Part shown: positions 22,497-32,369 of the stretch, piece by piece
How positions within the stretch are numbered: position 1 is the first letter of the stretch
Layout of the letters: every line of letters starts with the position of its first letter
NCBI RefSeq assembly: GCF_029894335.1
Contig: NZ_JARXZC010000028.1
Location: 37,409-101,408 of the forward strand
Length of the DNA stretch: 64,000 nucleotides
Source of the DNA: Kitasatospora sp. MAP5-34
Lineage (GTDB): Bacteria > Actinomycetota > Actinomycetes > Streptomycetales > Streptomycetaceae
Reading direction: 5' to 3'
The notes under the pieces: generated by a model
What the model saw: only the letters and a program-made list of their open reading frames with translations
Database searches by the model: none
What the model was told of the DNA's origin: nothing
Position numbers and translations under genes: made by a program

Positions 22497-23918
22497 CTAC
22501 AGCCGGACCAGCGTGCAGAGCGCGTCCAGCGCCCCGGCGAAGTCCCGCTCCGGCGGCGTCCCGTACCCGATGACCAGCGCGGGCGGCGCGTCCGGCAGCG
22601 GTGGGGCCGAGTCCGCCCGGCAGAAGGACATGGTGTGCAGGGCCAACCCCAGCCAGTCCGCCTGCCGCAGCAGCTCGTCCTCGCCGAGGGAGCCGGGCGG
22701 CAGCCGCAGGACGGCGTGCAGGCCCGCCGCCAGACCGGCCACCTCGACCTGCGGGGCGCGCTCGGCGAGCGCGGCCACCAGCCGGTCGCGGCGGCGGCGG
22801 TAGTGCGACCGGCAGCGCCGGACGTGCCGGTCCAGTCCGCCCGAGGTGATCAGTTCGGCCAGTGTGAGCTGTTCCAGTACGCCCGACTGGCCGTCGGCCA
22901 GCTCCTTCTGGCGTACCGCCGGCTCGACCAGCGCGGCGGGCAGCACCAGCCAACCCAGCCGCAGGCCGGGCGCCAGGCTCTTGCTGGTGGTGCCCGCGTA
23001 CACCACCCGCTCCGGGTCCAGCGCCTGCATGGCGCCGACCGGCTGGCGGTCGTAACGGAACTCGCCGTCGTAGTCGTCCTCGATGATCAGGCCGCCGGTC
23101 TCCCGGGCCCAGGCCACGGCCGCCGACCGGCGGGCGGCCCGTAGCGCCACGCCGGTCGGGAACTGGTGTGCCGAGGTCAGCACCACCGCGCCCGCGCCCG
23201 TGCCCGCCAGCAGATCGGTGCGCGCGCCGTCGCCGTCCAGTGGCAGCGCGACGGTCGAGAGCCCGGCGGCGGCGATCACCCGCTGCTGCGGCGGCAGCCC
23301 GTACTCCTCCACCGCCACCGAGCGGACGCCCTGCGCGCCGAGGGCGCCGCAGACCAGCCGCAGGCCCTGGGTGTACCCCGCGCAGATCAGGATCCGTTCG
23401 GGGTCGGTCCGCACGCCGCGCACCCGGGCCAGATACTCGGCCAGCGCGCGGCGCAGCTCGATCCGCCCGCGCGGGTCCGAGTAGCTGAGCGCCTCGTGCG
23501 GGGCGACGGTCAGCGCCCGGCGGGCGGCGGCGAGCCAGGCGGAGCGCGGGAAGAGCGAGACGTCGGGCCGGCCCGAGGTCAGGTCGTACCGGGCCACCGG
23601 TCTGCTCGGGTACGCGAGCGGCGCGGTGACGGCGGCCGGGGTGCCGCGTTCGGCGACCACCGTCCCGGAGCCCTGCCGGGCCGTCAGCCAGCCCTCCGCC
23701 GCCAGCTGCGCGTACGCCTCGGCGACGGTGTTCCGGGCGAGCCCGAGATCGCCGGAGAGCGCCCGGGAGGACGGCAGCCGGGTGCCCGGGGCGAACCGGC
23801 CGTCGCGGGCCGCCGTGCGCAGCGCGTCCTCCAGTGCGGCCCGCAGGCCCAGGCCCCGGGCCCGTCCGGCGGAGAGGTCGAGGTGTAGATCGCCACCGGA
23901 AGTGGCCCAGGATTCCAT
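22497..23918 (-). CDS. MocR-type (GntR/aminotransferase) transcriptional regulator
   Basis: A 473-residue PLP-dependent regulator. Residues about 15-85 are a GntR winged helix (PGTRLPSSRALSGDLGLARNT). The rest is a fold-type I aminotransferase domain with the PLP lysine in TSKSLAPGLRLGW and the Asp in EDDYDGEFRYD. PdxR-like members sense PLP; others control amino-acid metabolism. ATG 23918 is chosen because the GntR domain follows at the usual distance. No ribosome binding site is seen, so the mRNA may be leaderless. It is divergent from the AhpD-like gene with a 50-bp AT-richer gap that likely carries its operator, so the AhpD-like gene is a probable target. Confidence 0.87.
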   Translation of the reverse strand: MESWATSGGDLHLDLSAGRARGLGLRAALEDALRTAARDGRFAPGTRLPSSRALSGDLGLARNTVAEAYAQLAAEGWLTARQGSGTVVAERGTPAAVTAPLAYPSRPVARYDLTSGRPDVSLFPRSAWLAAARRALTVAPHEALSYSDPRGRIELRRALAEYLARVRGVRTDPERILICAGYTQGLRLVCGALGAQGVRSVAVEEYGLPPQQRVIAAAGLSTVALPLDGDGARTDLLAGTGAGAVVLTSAHQFPTGVALRAARRSAAVAWARETGGLIIEDDYDGEFRYDRQPVGAMQALDPERVVYAGTTSKSLAPGLRLGWLVLPAALVEPAVRQKELADGQSGVLEQLTLAELITSGGLDRHVRRCRSHYRRRRDRLVAALAERAPQVEVAGLAAGLHAVLRLPPGSLGEDELLRQADWLGLALHTMSFCRADSAPPLPDAPPALVIGYGTPPERDFAGALDALCTLVRL

Positions 23919-23968
23919 CAGCCAAATGAACCATATGACCGGGCCACCCGGCACCTAAAGTTGATCAC

Positions 23969-24457
23969 ATGACGACCGACCGGAACACCGCAGACGCCTA
24001 CGTCCCCGCCCCCGAGCAGCGCATCTCCATGCCCGAGCAGGCCGCCGCCTGGTACCGCGCCATGATCGACCTGGACCGGGCCTCCCGGCCCAGCGTGGAC
24101 CCTGCCCTCGCCGAACTGGTCCGCACGCACGCCTCCAACCTCAACGGCTGCGCCTTCTGCCTGGACATGCACACCACCGACGCCCGCAAGAACGGCGAGC
24201 AGGAGCACCGCCTGTACGCCCTCCCGGCCTGGCGCGAGACGCCGTACTACACCGCCCGCGAGCGGGCCGCCCTCGCGCTGACCGAGGCGATCACGCTGAT
24301 CACCCGGGGGCACGTGCCGGACGAGGTCTACGACGAGGCGGCCGAGCACTTCGACCAGCAGGAACTGGCCCAACTGATCGCGGTGATCATCTCGATCAAC
24401 TCCTGGAACCGGATCGCCATCACCACCCGGATGAGCCCGGCGCCCAAGCAGAGCTGA
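23969..24457 (+). CDS. Carboxymuconolactone decarboxylase family (AhpD-like) protein
   Basis: A 162-residue protein of the AhpD/CMD fold with the redox motif NGCAFCLDMH (CxxC followed by a His three residues on). Members act as peroxidase-coupled disulfide reductases. ATG 23969 has no obvious ribosome binding site and lies 50 bp from the divergent MocR start, fitting a leaderless, MocR-controlled gene. The last codons run into a 17-bp tandem repeat array. Confidence 0.87.
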   Translation: MTTDRNTADAYVPAPEQRISMPEQAAAWYRAMIDLDRASRPSVDPALAELVRTHASNLNGCAFCLDMHTTDARKNGEQEHRLYALPAWRETPYYTARERAALALTEAITLITRGHVPDEVYDEAAEHFDQQELAQLIAVIISINSWNRIAITTRMSPAPKQS

Positions 24458-24533
24458 CGACAGGGCAGCGCCGGCGACAGAGCAGAGCTGACGACAGAGC
24501 AGAGCTGGCGACAGGGCAGAGCCGACGACCCGA
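24449..24533. repeat. 17-bp tandem repeats, five degenerate units
   Basis: Units start at 24449, 24466, 24483, 24500 and 24517, with consensus CAGAGCTGACGACAGGG. The first unit contains the stop of the AhpD-like gene, so the array looks like repeated copying of that gene's end. It lies before the PEP-mutase-like gene. Confidence 0.9.
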
Positions 24534-24596
24534 CATAGTGCGTCCGTGTCCGGAAACCGCCGGACCGGACCCGCCTCCGACTGACAGGCTGTCGCC

Positions 24597-25403
24597 ATGA
24601 CCACACAGCACGAAAAGGCCCGCCTCCTCCACCAACTGCACCGCGCCGGCACCCCGCTGGTGCTCGCCAACGTCTGGGACGCCGCGAGCGCCCGGCTGGT
24701 GGCGGAGGCCGGAGCCCCGGCGATCGCCACCGCCAGCGCGAGCGTCAGCTGGACGCTCGGCGTGCCGGACGGCGACCGGCTGGACCGGGCGCGGGCCCTC
24801 GCCCAGACCGCCCTGATCGCGGGCGCGGTGGACCTCCCGGTCACGGCGGACCTGGAGAGCGGCTTCGCCGAGACGGCGGCGGGGGTGGGCGAGACGGTCA
24901 CCGCACTGCTGGCCACCGGCGCGGTCGGGATCAACCTGGAGGACGGGCTGCGCCCGCCGGCCGAAGCGGCGGAGCGGGTCGCCGCAGCCCGGGCGGCGGC
25001 CGATGCGGTGGGGCTGCCGCTCTTCCTCAACGCCCGCACCGACCTCTTCCTGCGCGCCCTCGGCGACCCTGCTGGCCGGCTCGACGAGGCGGTGTCCCGG
25101 GCCCGCGCGTTCATCGCTGCGGGCGCGGACGGCATCTTCGTCCCCGGCGTCGAGGACGCCGACACCATCGCCGCCCTGGTGGCGGCGATCCCCGCCCCGC
25201 TGAACGTCATGGCCGGCCCCGGCGCCCCGACCGTCGCCGAACTGGCCAAGCTCGGGGTGGCCCGGATCAGCCTCGGCCCCGGCCTGGCCAAGGTGGCGTA
25301 CGCGGCGGTCGAGCGCGCCGCCCAGGAGGTCTACGCGACCGGTACGTACGACGCCCTGGCGGACGGCCTGGACTACGGCCGGCTGAACGGCCTGTTCGAG
25401 TAG
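24597..25403 (+). CDS. Isocitrate lyase / PEP mutase superfamily enzyme
   Basis: A 268-residue TIM-barrel protein. Motifs include NVWDAASARLVAEAGAPAIA near the start, the metal-site region PVTADLESGF, GINLEDG, NARTDLFL and a C-terminal ISLGPGLAK. It belongs to the oxaloacetate decarboxylase/2-methylisocitrate-lyase-like group, which cleaves C-C bonds next to carboxylates. The active-site KKCGH-type loop of true isocitrate lyases is not seen, so the exact reaction is open. ATG 24597; no neighbours are clearly in the same pathway. Confidence 0.85.
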   Translation: MTTQHEKARLLHQLHRAGTPLVLANVWDAASARLVAEAGAPAIATASASVSWTLGVPDGDRLDRARALAQTALIAGAVDLPVTADLESGFAETAAGVGETVTALLATGAVGINLEDGLRPPAEAAERVAAARAAADAVGLPLFLNARTDLFLRALGDPAGRLDEAVSRARAFIAAGADGIFVPGVEDADTIAALVAAIPAPLNVMAGPGAPTVAELAKLGVARISLGPGLAKVAYAAVERAAQEVYATGTYDALADGLDYGRLNGLFE

Positions 25404-25455
25404 CGGCCCGTTCCGGTGGCCGTCTGTCCACTGCGGGCAGCCCGTACCGATCCGC

Positions 25456-27738
25456 CTAACCAGGTGTGCCGAGGCGGGCGCCGACCTCGGCTGCCCGGGG
25501 GCTGCCGAGGTCGGTGAGGATGGCGTGCGCGTGGCGCCAGTTCTGTTCGGCGAGTGAGCGTCGTCCGTCGGCGGCGTGTACCTGGCCGAGGATGTTCAGT
25601 GCGATGGCCTCGTCGAGGCGGTTGCCTGAGTCCCGGTTGGCGGCGTGGGCCAGGGTCGCCTGCTCGGCCGCCTCGTCGAGTCGGCCGAGCCGGCAGAGGA
25701 TTTCGGCGAGATTGGCCCGTTCCCTGCCGATCCGGAACTGGTCGGACACCTCCAGGTGGATCGTGAGCGCTTCCCGGTGGTGGTCGAGAGCGGTGGCGAG
25801 GTTTCCCAGGCGCATGTGCGCCTCGCCGAGATTGGTGTGCGCGGCCGCCTCGCCGCTGCGCCTCCCGGTGTCGCGGAAGATTCCGAGCGCCCGTTCCAGC
25901 ATGCCGACCGCCTCTGCGGCCCGGCCCAGCTCGATGTGGACGTAGCCGAGGTTGATCAGGCAGGACGCCTGTCCGTGGACGTCCCCGAGCCGGCTCCGGA
26001 TCTCCAGTGCCTGCAGCAGGCAGTCCGCCGCCTCAGCCTGCCGGTCGGCCGCCTGGTACGCGCCGGAGAGGATGTTGAGCACCCAGGCCGTCGCCTCGAG
26101 GTCTCCCAGCGCCCGGGCACTGACCAGCGCACTCTCGTTGCAGTCGACCCGGCCCTCGAACTGGCTGCGGGAGTGGAACAGGTCCCACATCGTGATCGGC
26201 AGCTTCCAGCCGATCTCGTGCCGACCGGTGCGGGTGGCCTGCGCCGCCGCTGCCAGCAGATTCGTTCCCTCGGTCTCCAGCCAGGCGAGCGCGTCGTCGT
26301 AGCCGGGGAAGTCCAACACGCGCCAGGCCTGCTCGGACGAGTCGAGGCAGACGTGGCGGCGGGAGGGGTTGAGTACCCGGGACGCTGCCGCGCTGGTGTG
26401 CAGGTACCAGGTGAGCAGCCGGTCCGAGGCGGCCTCGCGGTCGGCCTCCGTGACGTCCTCGGCGAGCCGCTCCACGGCGAACTGCCTGATCAGGTCGTGG
26501 AAGGTGAAGCGGCCGGGGAGGTGCTCGGTGAGCAGGTGATGGTCGTGCAGCTCGTCGAGGAGATCCTCGGCGTCGGCCGGCGGGAGGTCGGTGAGGGCGG
26601 CGAAGGCGTCGACGGTGAAGGCGTCCCCCGGATGCAGGGCCGCCAGGGCGAACAGGCGCCGCTGCTCGGGGGCGAGGGCGTGGTACGACATGGCGAAGGC
26701 CGCGTCGACACTCTGGTCCTGGACGGACAGCTCGGTCAGCGGGCGGTGCTGCCGGCGGAGCCTGGCCAGCAGATGGACCGGGGTCCAGGCCGGCCGGTGG
26801 GCCAGGCGGGCCGCCGCTATCCGGATGGCCAGCGGCAGCAGTCCGCAGGCCGTGACGATCTCGGCCAGTTCCTGCGGATGACCGGCCACCCGCTCCGGAC
26901 CGACGATCCGGGTGAACAGCTCCACCGCCTCGTCCTGACCCAGGACCGCCAACGACAGCGCGGTGGCCCCCGCCAGGGCCGGCATTCGCCGCCGGGACGT
27001 GACCAGCACCAGGCTGCCCCGGCCGGCCGGGATCAACGGGCGGACCTGGGCGGCGTCGACGGCGTTGTCCAGGACCAACAGCACCCGGCGGTACGCCAGT
27101 TCGCTGCGCCACGACTGCGCCCGCTCCTCGACGGTGCTCGGGATGCGGTCGTCGCCGACCCCGACCGCCCGCAGCAGAACGGCCAGCGCGGCCGAGGGGT
27201 CGAGCGGGGTCTTGCCGGGGGTGAATCCGTGCAGGTCCACGAAGAGCTGCCCGTCCGGGAACCGCTCCGCCAGGGCATGGCACACCTGTACGGCCAGGGT
27301 CGTCTTTCCGACCCCGGCCATGCCGTCGATCGCCGAGATCACCACGGTGCCGCCGGGTAGGCCGTCCTGGTCGGCGGCGAGCGCGACCAGGTGGTCGACC
27401 TCGCCGCTCCGGCCGGTGAAGTCCGGGGCGGCGAACGGAAGCATCCGTGGTACGACCGCAGCGACGGGGAGAGCCTCTTCCCCGTCCACCCGCACCGCCG
27501 GGTCGCTGCTCCGGCCGACTCCCCGGCGGGCCGCCGCGATCAGCTGCTCGCGCTGCGCCGGATCCAGCTCGAAGGCTGTGGCCAGCCGGGTCACCGACGA
27601 CGGGCGCGGTTGCCGCTTGCCGGACTCCAACGTGCTGATCGCGTGCGTCGACACCCCCGCGCGCTCGGCCAGCCCCTCCTGCGTCAGCCCGGCCCGAAGC
27701 CGATGCTCGCGCAGCAAGTCCCCGAAGCCCCCGGCCAC
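25456..27738 (-). CDS. XRE/NB-ARC/TPR transcriptional regulator
   Basis: A protein of about 760 residues. An XRE helix-turn-helix lies at about 3-60 (FGDLLREHRLRAGLTQEGLA). An NB-ARC ATPase covers about 115-430 with Walker A SAIDGMAGVGKTTLA and Walker B VLLVLD. TPR repeats cover about 530-750 (NLGYVHIELGRAAEAV and similar). This STAND-type layout is frequent in streptomycetes; the ATPase is thought to switch the regulator on a signal sensed by the TPRs. GTG 27738 is chosen because the HTH follows at once. The frame stays open to 27924, but that stretch (GGSGRSGRSGGG) is low-complexity. No operon partner is obvious. Confidence 0.85.
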   Translation of the reverse strand: MAGGFGDLLREHRLRAGLTQEGLAERAGVSTHAISTLESGKRQPRPSSVTRLATAFELDPAQREQLIAAARRGVGRSSDPAVRVDGEEALPVAAVVPRMLPFAAPDFTGRSGEVDHLVALAADQDGLPGGTVVISAIDGMAGVGKTTLAVQVCHALAERFPDGQLFVDLHGFTPGKTPLDPSAALAVLLRAVGVGDDRIPSTVEERAQSWRSELAYRRVLLVLDNAVDAAQVRPLIPAGRGSLVLVTSRRRMPALAGATALSLAVLGQDEAVELFTRIVGPERVAGHPQELAEIVTACGLLPLAIRIAAARLAHRPAWTPVHLLARLRRQHRPLTELSVQDQSVDAAFAMSYHALAPEQRRLFALAALHPGDAFTVDAFAALTDLPPADAEDLLDELHDHHLLTEHLPGRFTFHDLIRQFAVERLAEDVTEADREAASDRLLTWYLHTSAAASRVLNPSRRHVCLDSSEQAWRVLDFPGYDDALAWLETEGTNLLAAAAQATRTGRHEIGWKLPITMWDLFHSRSQFEGRVDCNESALVSARALGDLEATAWVLNILSGAYQAADRQAEAADCLLQALEIRSRLGDVHGQASCLINLGYVHIELGRAAEAVGMLERALGIFRDTGRRSGEAAAHTNLGEAHMRLGNLATALDHHREALTIHLEVSDQFRIGRERANLAEILCRLGRLDEAAEQATLAHAANRDSGNRLDEAIALNILGQVHAADGRRSLAEQNWRHAHAILTDLGSPRAAEVGARLGTPG

Positions 27739-28000
27739 TTGTACCCCCGGACCTCTCTGTCGTACCGAAGACCGTCGCAGCCCGCCGCCGCTCCGGCCGC
27801 TCCGGCCGCTCCCGCCGCCTTCGTGCACGAGCACGAGCGTAGGGTGCGCCGCCTTCGTGCGCCATGGGAACGCCAAGTCAACGCCATGGAGCGGTCGGCC
27901 CGGGTCGTTGAAGATGGTCATCACCGGGTACCCCGTCGGGGGCCCTCCCGCCGGGGAGGGCCCCGAGGTACCTCCTTGCTGTACCTCCTTGCGCCGAGGC

Positions 28001-28213
28001 TCAGGAGCTCTCTGCGGTGCGGGCCTCCGTCTGCTGCATGTTGTCCCGCAGGTCGGCGGCGTAGGGGGCCAGGAAGGGGAGGCCGGAGAGTTGCTGGAGC
28101 ACCGCTTCGGTCTCTGCGATCTTCGGGTTCGGGGTGCTTTCGGCGTGCGCGGGGGTGGCGCCGAGGGCGAGACCGGCCATGGTGAGTGCGGCGAGAGCCG
28201 TGATCTTCTTCAT
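28001..28213 (-). CDS. Small secreted protein
   Basis: A 70-residue protein with a good signal peptide (MKK, hydrophobic ITALAALTMAGLALG, ATPAHA as cleavage site near residue 24). The mature part is about 46 residues, charged and helical (IAETEAVLQQLSGLPFLAPYAADLRDNMQQ). I do not recognise the family. It lies upstream of the XRE/NB-ARC regulator on the same strand with a gap of about 260 bp that shows no other gene. Confidence 0.65.
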   Translation of the reverse strand: MKKITALAALTMAGLALGATPAHAESTPNPKIAETEAVLQQLSGLPFLAPYAADLRDNMQQTEARTAESS

Positions 28214-28412
28214 GGCCGGTCCAACGAGGTGACGGGGGTGGCGGTCACCGGCCGGGGGTGACCCACCGGTCCATCAGGTCGGCGACAGGATTCGGCCAAA
28301 TTTTTGCCCGAGCGTATCGGCGGGCCGTGATCTGTGGTCGAGTCTCCCCGGCCCGCTGCCAACCGTCTTCGGCAGCAGGGCCTTTGTGGTCGGACCTGAC
28401 TGGGGAGAACCG

Positions 28413-31064
28413 TTGTCGACACCCACCCGTACCGGGCGATGGCTCACGATCTGCGCCATCGCGGCAACCATGGGGCTGATCGGCGTACCCGCCGGTGCCG
28501 CCGCCGGTGGACAAGCACCTTTTGGTGCAAGGGAGATGGCCGCCAAGGCCAAGCAGCACCTGCAGCAGACCGATGCAGCCGGGAAGGCCCGGTCGGCCGC
28601 CGCGGCAGCCGAAGGCGACGGCGGGAGTGAGTCCGACGCGGTCCAGGAGGGCGCGGACCAGCGCGCGGAGGCCCGTACCTCGCCGGGTGTGGTCGCACCG
28701 GGGGCCTTTGCGGCGGCCTGGGCGCAGCTGAAGGCACTGCCGCAGGCGGGCGGCGACTGGAACCACGTCACCGGCCTGCCGTACAACTCGGACGACCCCC
28801 GCTACCGTGACGTCTCCTCGAACTCCAGTGCCGGGATGGGGAAGGTGACCGGCCGCACGGCGGCGGTCGCGGCCGACGACCAGGGCCATGTGTACGCGGG
28901 TACGGCCGGCGGCGGCGTCTGGCGCTCGTCGACCGGCGGCGGCCGCTGGGAGCCGATCAGCGACAAACTGCCGACCCAGGCCACCGGCGCGCTCGCGCTC
29001 GACTCGCGCGGCCGCCTCTGGCTGGGTACCGGCGAGGCGAACACCAACTCCGACGGGTACCTGGGCGCGGGCGTCTTCGTCCTGGCGCACCCCGAGGACG
29101 GCGAGTTCAGCGCGCGCAGCCGGGTCGGCGGCGCGGAGCTGGACAGCACCACCATCCACGCGATCCGCTTCGGCGGCGACCGGGCCTGGGCGGCCACCAG
29201 CAAGGGGGTCTGGAGCCACTCGCTCAGCGACCTCTCCGGCCCCTGGACGCTGGAGTTCGCGCCCAACCCCGACTATCTGCCCGGCGGTTCGCTGGCGGCG
29301 GACCCGAACGCGCCGTACAAGAACCTCAGCTCCGACATCGCGATCGACCCGCGCGACCCGTCCAAGGTCGTCCTCGCGGTCGGCTGGCGCGGCGGGGACA
29401 CCTACAACGGCTTCTACACCAAGCAGAACGGCAGTTGGCAGCGGATAGCCGCCCTCGGCGACCTGCCCGCCGACGCCGCCGACGTCGGCAGCGTGACCTT
29501 CGCGCGTTCGGCGGACGGCTCGCGCTACTACGCGATCGACCAGTCGCCGCAGCAGCAGACCAGCGACCCGAACAGCGGGCTGGCCGGCATCTTCGAGTCC
29601 AAGTCCGGTTCTCCGCTGGGGCCCTGGACGAAGATCGCCGACTACCACCAGCTCGCCGCCTCCGGCTCCGGCCTCCAGGCGCAGGGCGACCTGCCGGGCT
29701 CGCAGTCCTGGTACGACCAGTCGCTCCAGGTCGACCCGAACAACCCCGACCACGTCTACGCCGGCCTGGAGGAGATCTTCGAGACCTCCGACGCCGGTAC
29801 GACCTGGAAGGCTGTCGGCCCGTACTGGAACTTCAACTTCAGCTGCTGGAGCATCGATCCGACCAAGCAGACCGGCAGCTGCTCGCCGACCACCCACCCG
29901 GACCAGCACGGGCTCGCGGTCGGCAGCTACCACGGCTCCAGCTACCTGGTGGCCGGCAACGACGGCGGCGTCTACCGCCGCCCGCTGGTCGGGCAGACCG
30001 ACGCGAGCGGGCACGCCACCGACTGGACGTCCCTCAACGACGGCACCATCGACGCCCTGCAGTACTACTCGGTGGGCATCGGCAAGGACCCGTCCGGCCA
30101 CGGCGTCGCCGTCAACGGCGGTCTGCAGGACAACGGCCAGTCCATGCTGCGCCCGCACGACAAGGTGATGGGCTCCAACTTCGGCGGTGACGGCGGAGAC
30201 ACCCTCACCGACCCGGCCAACGGCTGCAACATCGCCCAGGAGTACGTCTACCTGGCCATCAACGTCACCCAGAACTGTGGTGTCAACGACGGCAGTTGGA
30301 CGACCGATCCGAGCAAGGCCACCTCGTTCTCGGTGGCTCCGCCGGACAACGCGCTCGGCGGCGCGGGCGCCCGCTTCATCGCCCCGCTCGGTACGGACCT
30401 CAAGAACGGCAACGTCTGGATCGCCGGCGGCCGGAACATCTGGGTGCAGTCCCAGGGTTACGCCATCCGCAGCACCAGCGCCTGGACCAGCGCCTACGAC
30501 CTCGGCGCCGGCCACGTCGCGACCGCCGTCGCGGCCTCCGGCGGCAAGGTGTACGCGGCCTGGTGCGGGCCCTGCAACAACCAGGGCTTCACCCGGGGCA
30601 TCGCGGTCGGCAACGCCGACGGCACCGGCTGGCAGCAGCTCACCCTGCCTGCGGACGGCACCGACGGCACCGTGCCCAACCGCTACCTCCAGGGCCTGAC
30701 CATCGACCCGGCGGACTCCACGCACGTCTACCTCGCGGTCAACGGCTTCTCCCGGCACTGGACGGAGGGCCCGGGCTCGGGCCTCGGCCACGTCTTCGAG
30801 TCCCACGACTCGGGCGCCCACTGGACGGACATCTCCACCAACCTCCCCGACGTCCCGGCCGACTCCCTGCTCGTCACCCCGAACGGCGGCCTCGCCCTCG
30901 CCACCGACCTCGGCGTCGTCTACCGCCGCCCGAACCACACCGACTGGCAGCGCCTCGGCGCCCTCCCCGCCGTAGCCGTCGACCAACTCAAGCTGGGCCC
31001 GGACAACCGCCTCTACGCCGCCACCCACGGCCGTGGCCTCTGGTCCATGTCCCTGAACGGCTGA
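28413..31064 (+). CDS. Large secreted beta-propeller (sortilin/BNR-repeat-like) protein
   Basis: An 883-residue exported protein. A signal sequence lies at about 8-35 (WLTICAIAATMGLIGVPAGAAAG), followed by an Ala/Glu-rich linker. The rest is repeated beta-propeller blades with Asp-box/BNR-like signatures (SDAGTTWKAV, SHDSGAHWTDI, STGGGRWEPI) and repeated IDP-DP-VY-AV strands, like exo-xyloglucanase or VPS10/sortilin-type propellers. No sialidase Arg triad is evident, so catalytic activity is uncertain. TTG 28413 is chosen for its GGGGAG five bases upstream and the immediate signal peptide; a longer GTG frame begins at 28386. It ends in a strong terminator at 31073. Confidence 0.82.
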   Translation: MSTPTRTGRWLTICAIAATMGLIGVPAGAAAGGQAPFGAREMAAKAKQHLQQTDAAGKARSAAAAAEGDGGSESDAVQEGADQRAEARTSPGVVAPGAFAAAWAQLKALPQAGGDWNHVTGLPYNSDDPRYRDVSSNSSAGMGKVTGRTAAVAADDQGHVYAGTAGGGVWRSSTGGGRWEPISDKLPTQATGALALDSRGRLWLGTGEANTNSDGYLGAGVFVLAHPEDGEFSARSRVGGAELDSTTIHAIRFGGDRAWAATSKGVWSHSLSDLSGPWTLEFAPNPDYLPGGSLAADPNAPYKNLSSDIAIDPRDPSKVVLAVGWRGGDTYNGFYTKQNGSWQRIAALGDLPADAADVGSVTFARSADGSRYYAIDQSPQQQTSDPNSGLAGIFESKSGSPLGPWTKIADYHQLAASGSGLQAQGDLPGSQSWYDQSLQVDPNNPDHVYAGLEEIFETSDAGTTWKAVGPYWNFNFSCWSIDPTKQTGSCSPTTHPDQHGLAVGSYHGSSYLVAGNDGGVYRRPLVGQTDASGHATDWTSLNDGTIDALQYYSVGIGKDPSGHGVAVNGGLQDNGQSMLRPHDKVMGSNFGGDGGDTLTDPANGCNIAQEYVYLAINVTQNCGVNDGSWTTDPSKATSFSVAPPDNALGGAGARFIAPLGTDLKNGNVWIAGGRNIWVQSQGYAIRSTSAWTSAYDLGAGHVATAVAASGGKVYAAWCGPCNNQGFTRGIAVGNADGTGWQQLTLPADGTDGTVPNRYLQGLTIDPADSTHVYLAVNGFSRHWTEGPGSGLGHVFESHDSGAHWTDISTNLPDVPADSLLVTPNGGLALATDLGVVYRRPNHTDWQRLGALPAVAVDQLKLGPDNRLYAATHGRGLWSMSLNG

Positions 31065-31072
31065 CACCACCC

Positions 31073-31106
31073 CGAAAGGCCCGGCCCACCCGGGCCGGGC
31101 CTTTCG
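31073..31106 (+). terminator. Intrinsic terminator after the propeller gene
   Basis: A perfect 15-bp inverted repeat (31073-31087 with 31092-31106) around the 4-base loop ACCC, nine bases after the stop. It sits between convergent genes and could serve both strands. Confidence 0.88.
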
Positions 31107-31142
31107 GCGTTCGTCGGCGTTTGCAGGCGTTCGGCGGTTGGG

Positions 31143-32369
31143 TCAGCTCGTGCGGACGCGCAGGGTGCGGACGCTGTTGCTGATGAACGAGCCGATCGGC
31201 TCGGGGGCCGGGCCGTCGGCGAGGGTCAGGTCCGGGAAGCGGGTGAACAGTTCGCGCAGGGCCGTCTCCGCCTCCAGACGGGCCAGGCCGGCGCCGAGGC
31301 AGAAGTGCGGGCCGTGGCCGAGCGAAAGGTGCTTGGCGGGCTTGCGGCCGAGGTCGAAGCGGTCGGCGTCGGGGAAGTGGCCGGAGTCCCGGCCGGCCGC
31401 GCCGTACGAGGCGAGCAGGGCCTCGCCCCGGCGGATCAGCACGTTGCCGACCGCGATGTCCTCGCTCGCGTACCGCAACGGGAACTGGCCGACGGGGGAG
31501 TCGTAGCGCAGCGTCTCCTCGACCACGGCGGACCACGAGTACGTGCCGTCCAGCACCTGCCGCAGCTGGTCGGGGTGGGCCAGCAGGGCCCGGACGGCGT
31601 TGGTGATCAGGTTGAGCGTGGTCTCGTGGCCGGCCACCAGCATCAGCAGAAGGGTGCCGACCAGCTCCTCCTCGCTCAGCCGGTCGCTCTCCTCACGGGC
31701 CGCGATCAGGTCGGTGGTCAGGTCGTCGCCCGGCTCGGCCCGCTTGGCGGCCACCACCGAGCCCAGCAGGCCGAACAGGCCGCGCTGCGCGGCGACGGCC
31801 GCCGCCGGGGTGGCGGAGCTGCTCACCAGGGTGTCGGAGAGCTCGTGCAGCTCGTCCTGCTCGGCCAGGGCCAGGCCCAGCAGCTCGCCGATCACCTGCA
31901 TCGGCAGCGGGTAGGCGAAGTGCTCACGCAGGTCGAACTCGCCCTCCAGCAGCGCGACTCCGTCCAGCAGTCGGGCGGTGAGGGCCTCGATCCGGGGCTG
32001 CAGCTCGGCGATCCGGCGCGGGGTGAACGCCTGGCTGACCAGGCCCCGCAGCCGCCGGTGGTCGTCGCCATCGGCGGTGGTCATCCCGGGCACCGTCACG
32101 AAGTTGAGCAGCGGCCAGCCCTCCGGCAGCCGGCCCTCCCGGAAGGTGGTCCAGAGCTGCGCGTTCTTGCCGACCCGGGGGTCGTTCAACAGCTGCTGCA
32201 GCGCGTCGTGGTGGCTTATCGCCCAGACCACCACCCCGCCAGGGAGTTCCACCAGTTCCGCAGGCCCGGCCTCGCGGAGTCGGGCGTTCTCGGCGTGCTG
32301 GTCGCGTCCGAAGGGGTCGAGTCGGCGGGCGTGGACGTCGTCGGCGGTGAGAAGGTCGGGGGTGTCCAT
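31143..32369 (-). CDS. Cytochrome P450, CYP154-like, conservon-associated
   Basis: A 408-residue P450 with a complete signature: I-helix AGHETT, K-helix ETLR (ExxR), and haem loop LGHGPHFCLG with Cys357. In streptomycete conservons the last gene pair is a CYP157 followed by a CYP154, and this gene has the CYP154 position and features. ATG 32369 has a GAAAGG six bases upstream. Its first 154 bases overlap the end of the preceding P450 gene in another frame. It may oxidise a small molecule made or sensed by the conservon system; the substrate is unknown. Confidence 0.87.
   Translation of the reverse strand: MDTPDLLTADDVHARRLDPFGRDQHAENARLREAGPAELVELPGGVVVWAISHHDALQQLLNDPRVGKNAQLWTTFREGRLPEGWPLLNFVTVPGMTTADGDDHRRLRGLVSQAFTPRRIAELQPRIEALTARLLDGVALLEGEFDLREHFAYPLPMQVIGELLGLALAEQDELHELSDTLVSSSATPAAAVAAQRGLFGLLGSVVAAKRAEPGDDLTTDLIAAREESDRLSEEELVGTLLLMLVAGHETTLNLITNAVRALLAHPDQLRQVLDGTYSWSAVVEETLRYDSPVGQFPLRYASEDIAVGNVLIRRGEALLASYGAAGRDSGHFPDADRFDLGRKPAKHLSLGHGPHFCLGAGLARLEAETALRELFTRFPDLTLADGPAPEPIGSFISNSVRTLRVRTS

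Noticed and set aside
27739..27924. N-terminal extension of the XRE/NB-ARC regulator
   Set aside because: The extra 62 codons are low-complexity Gly/Ser/Arg and the HTH begins directly after GTG 27738; kept as a note only.
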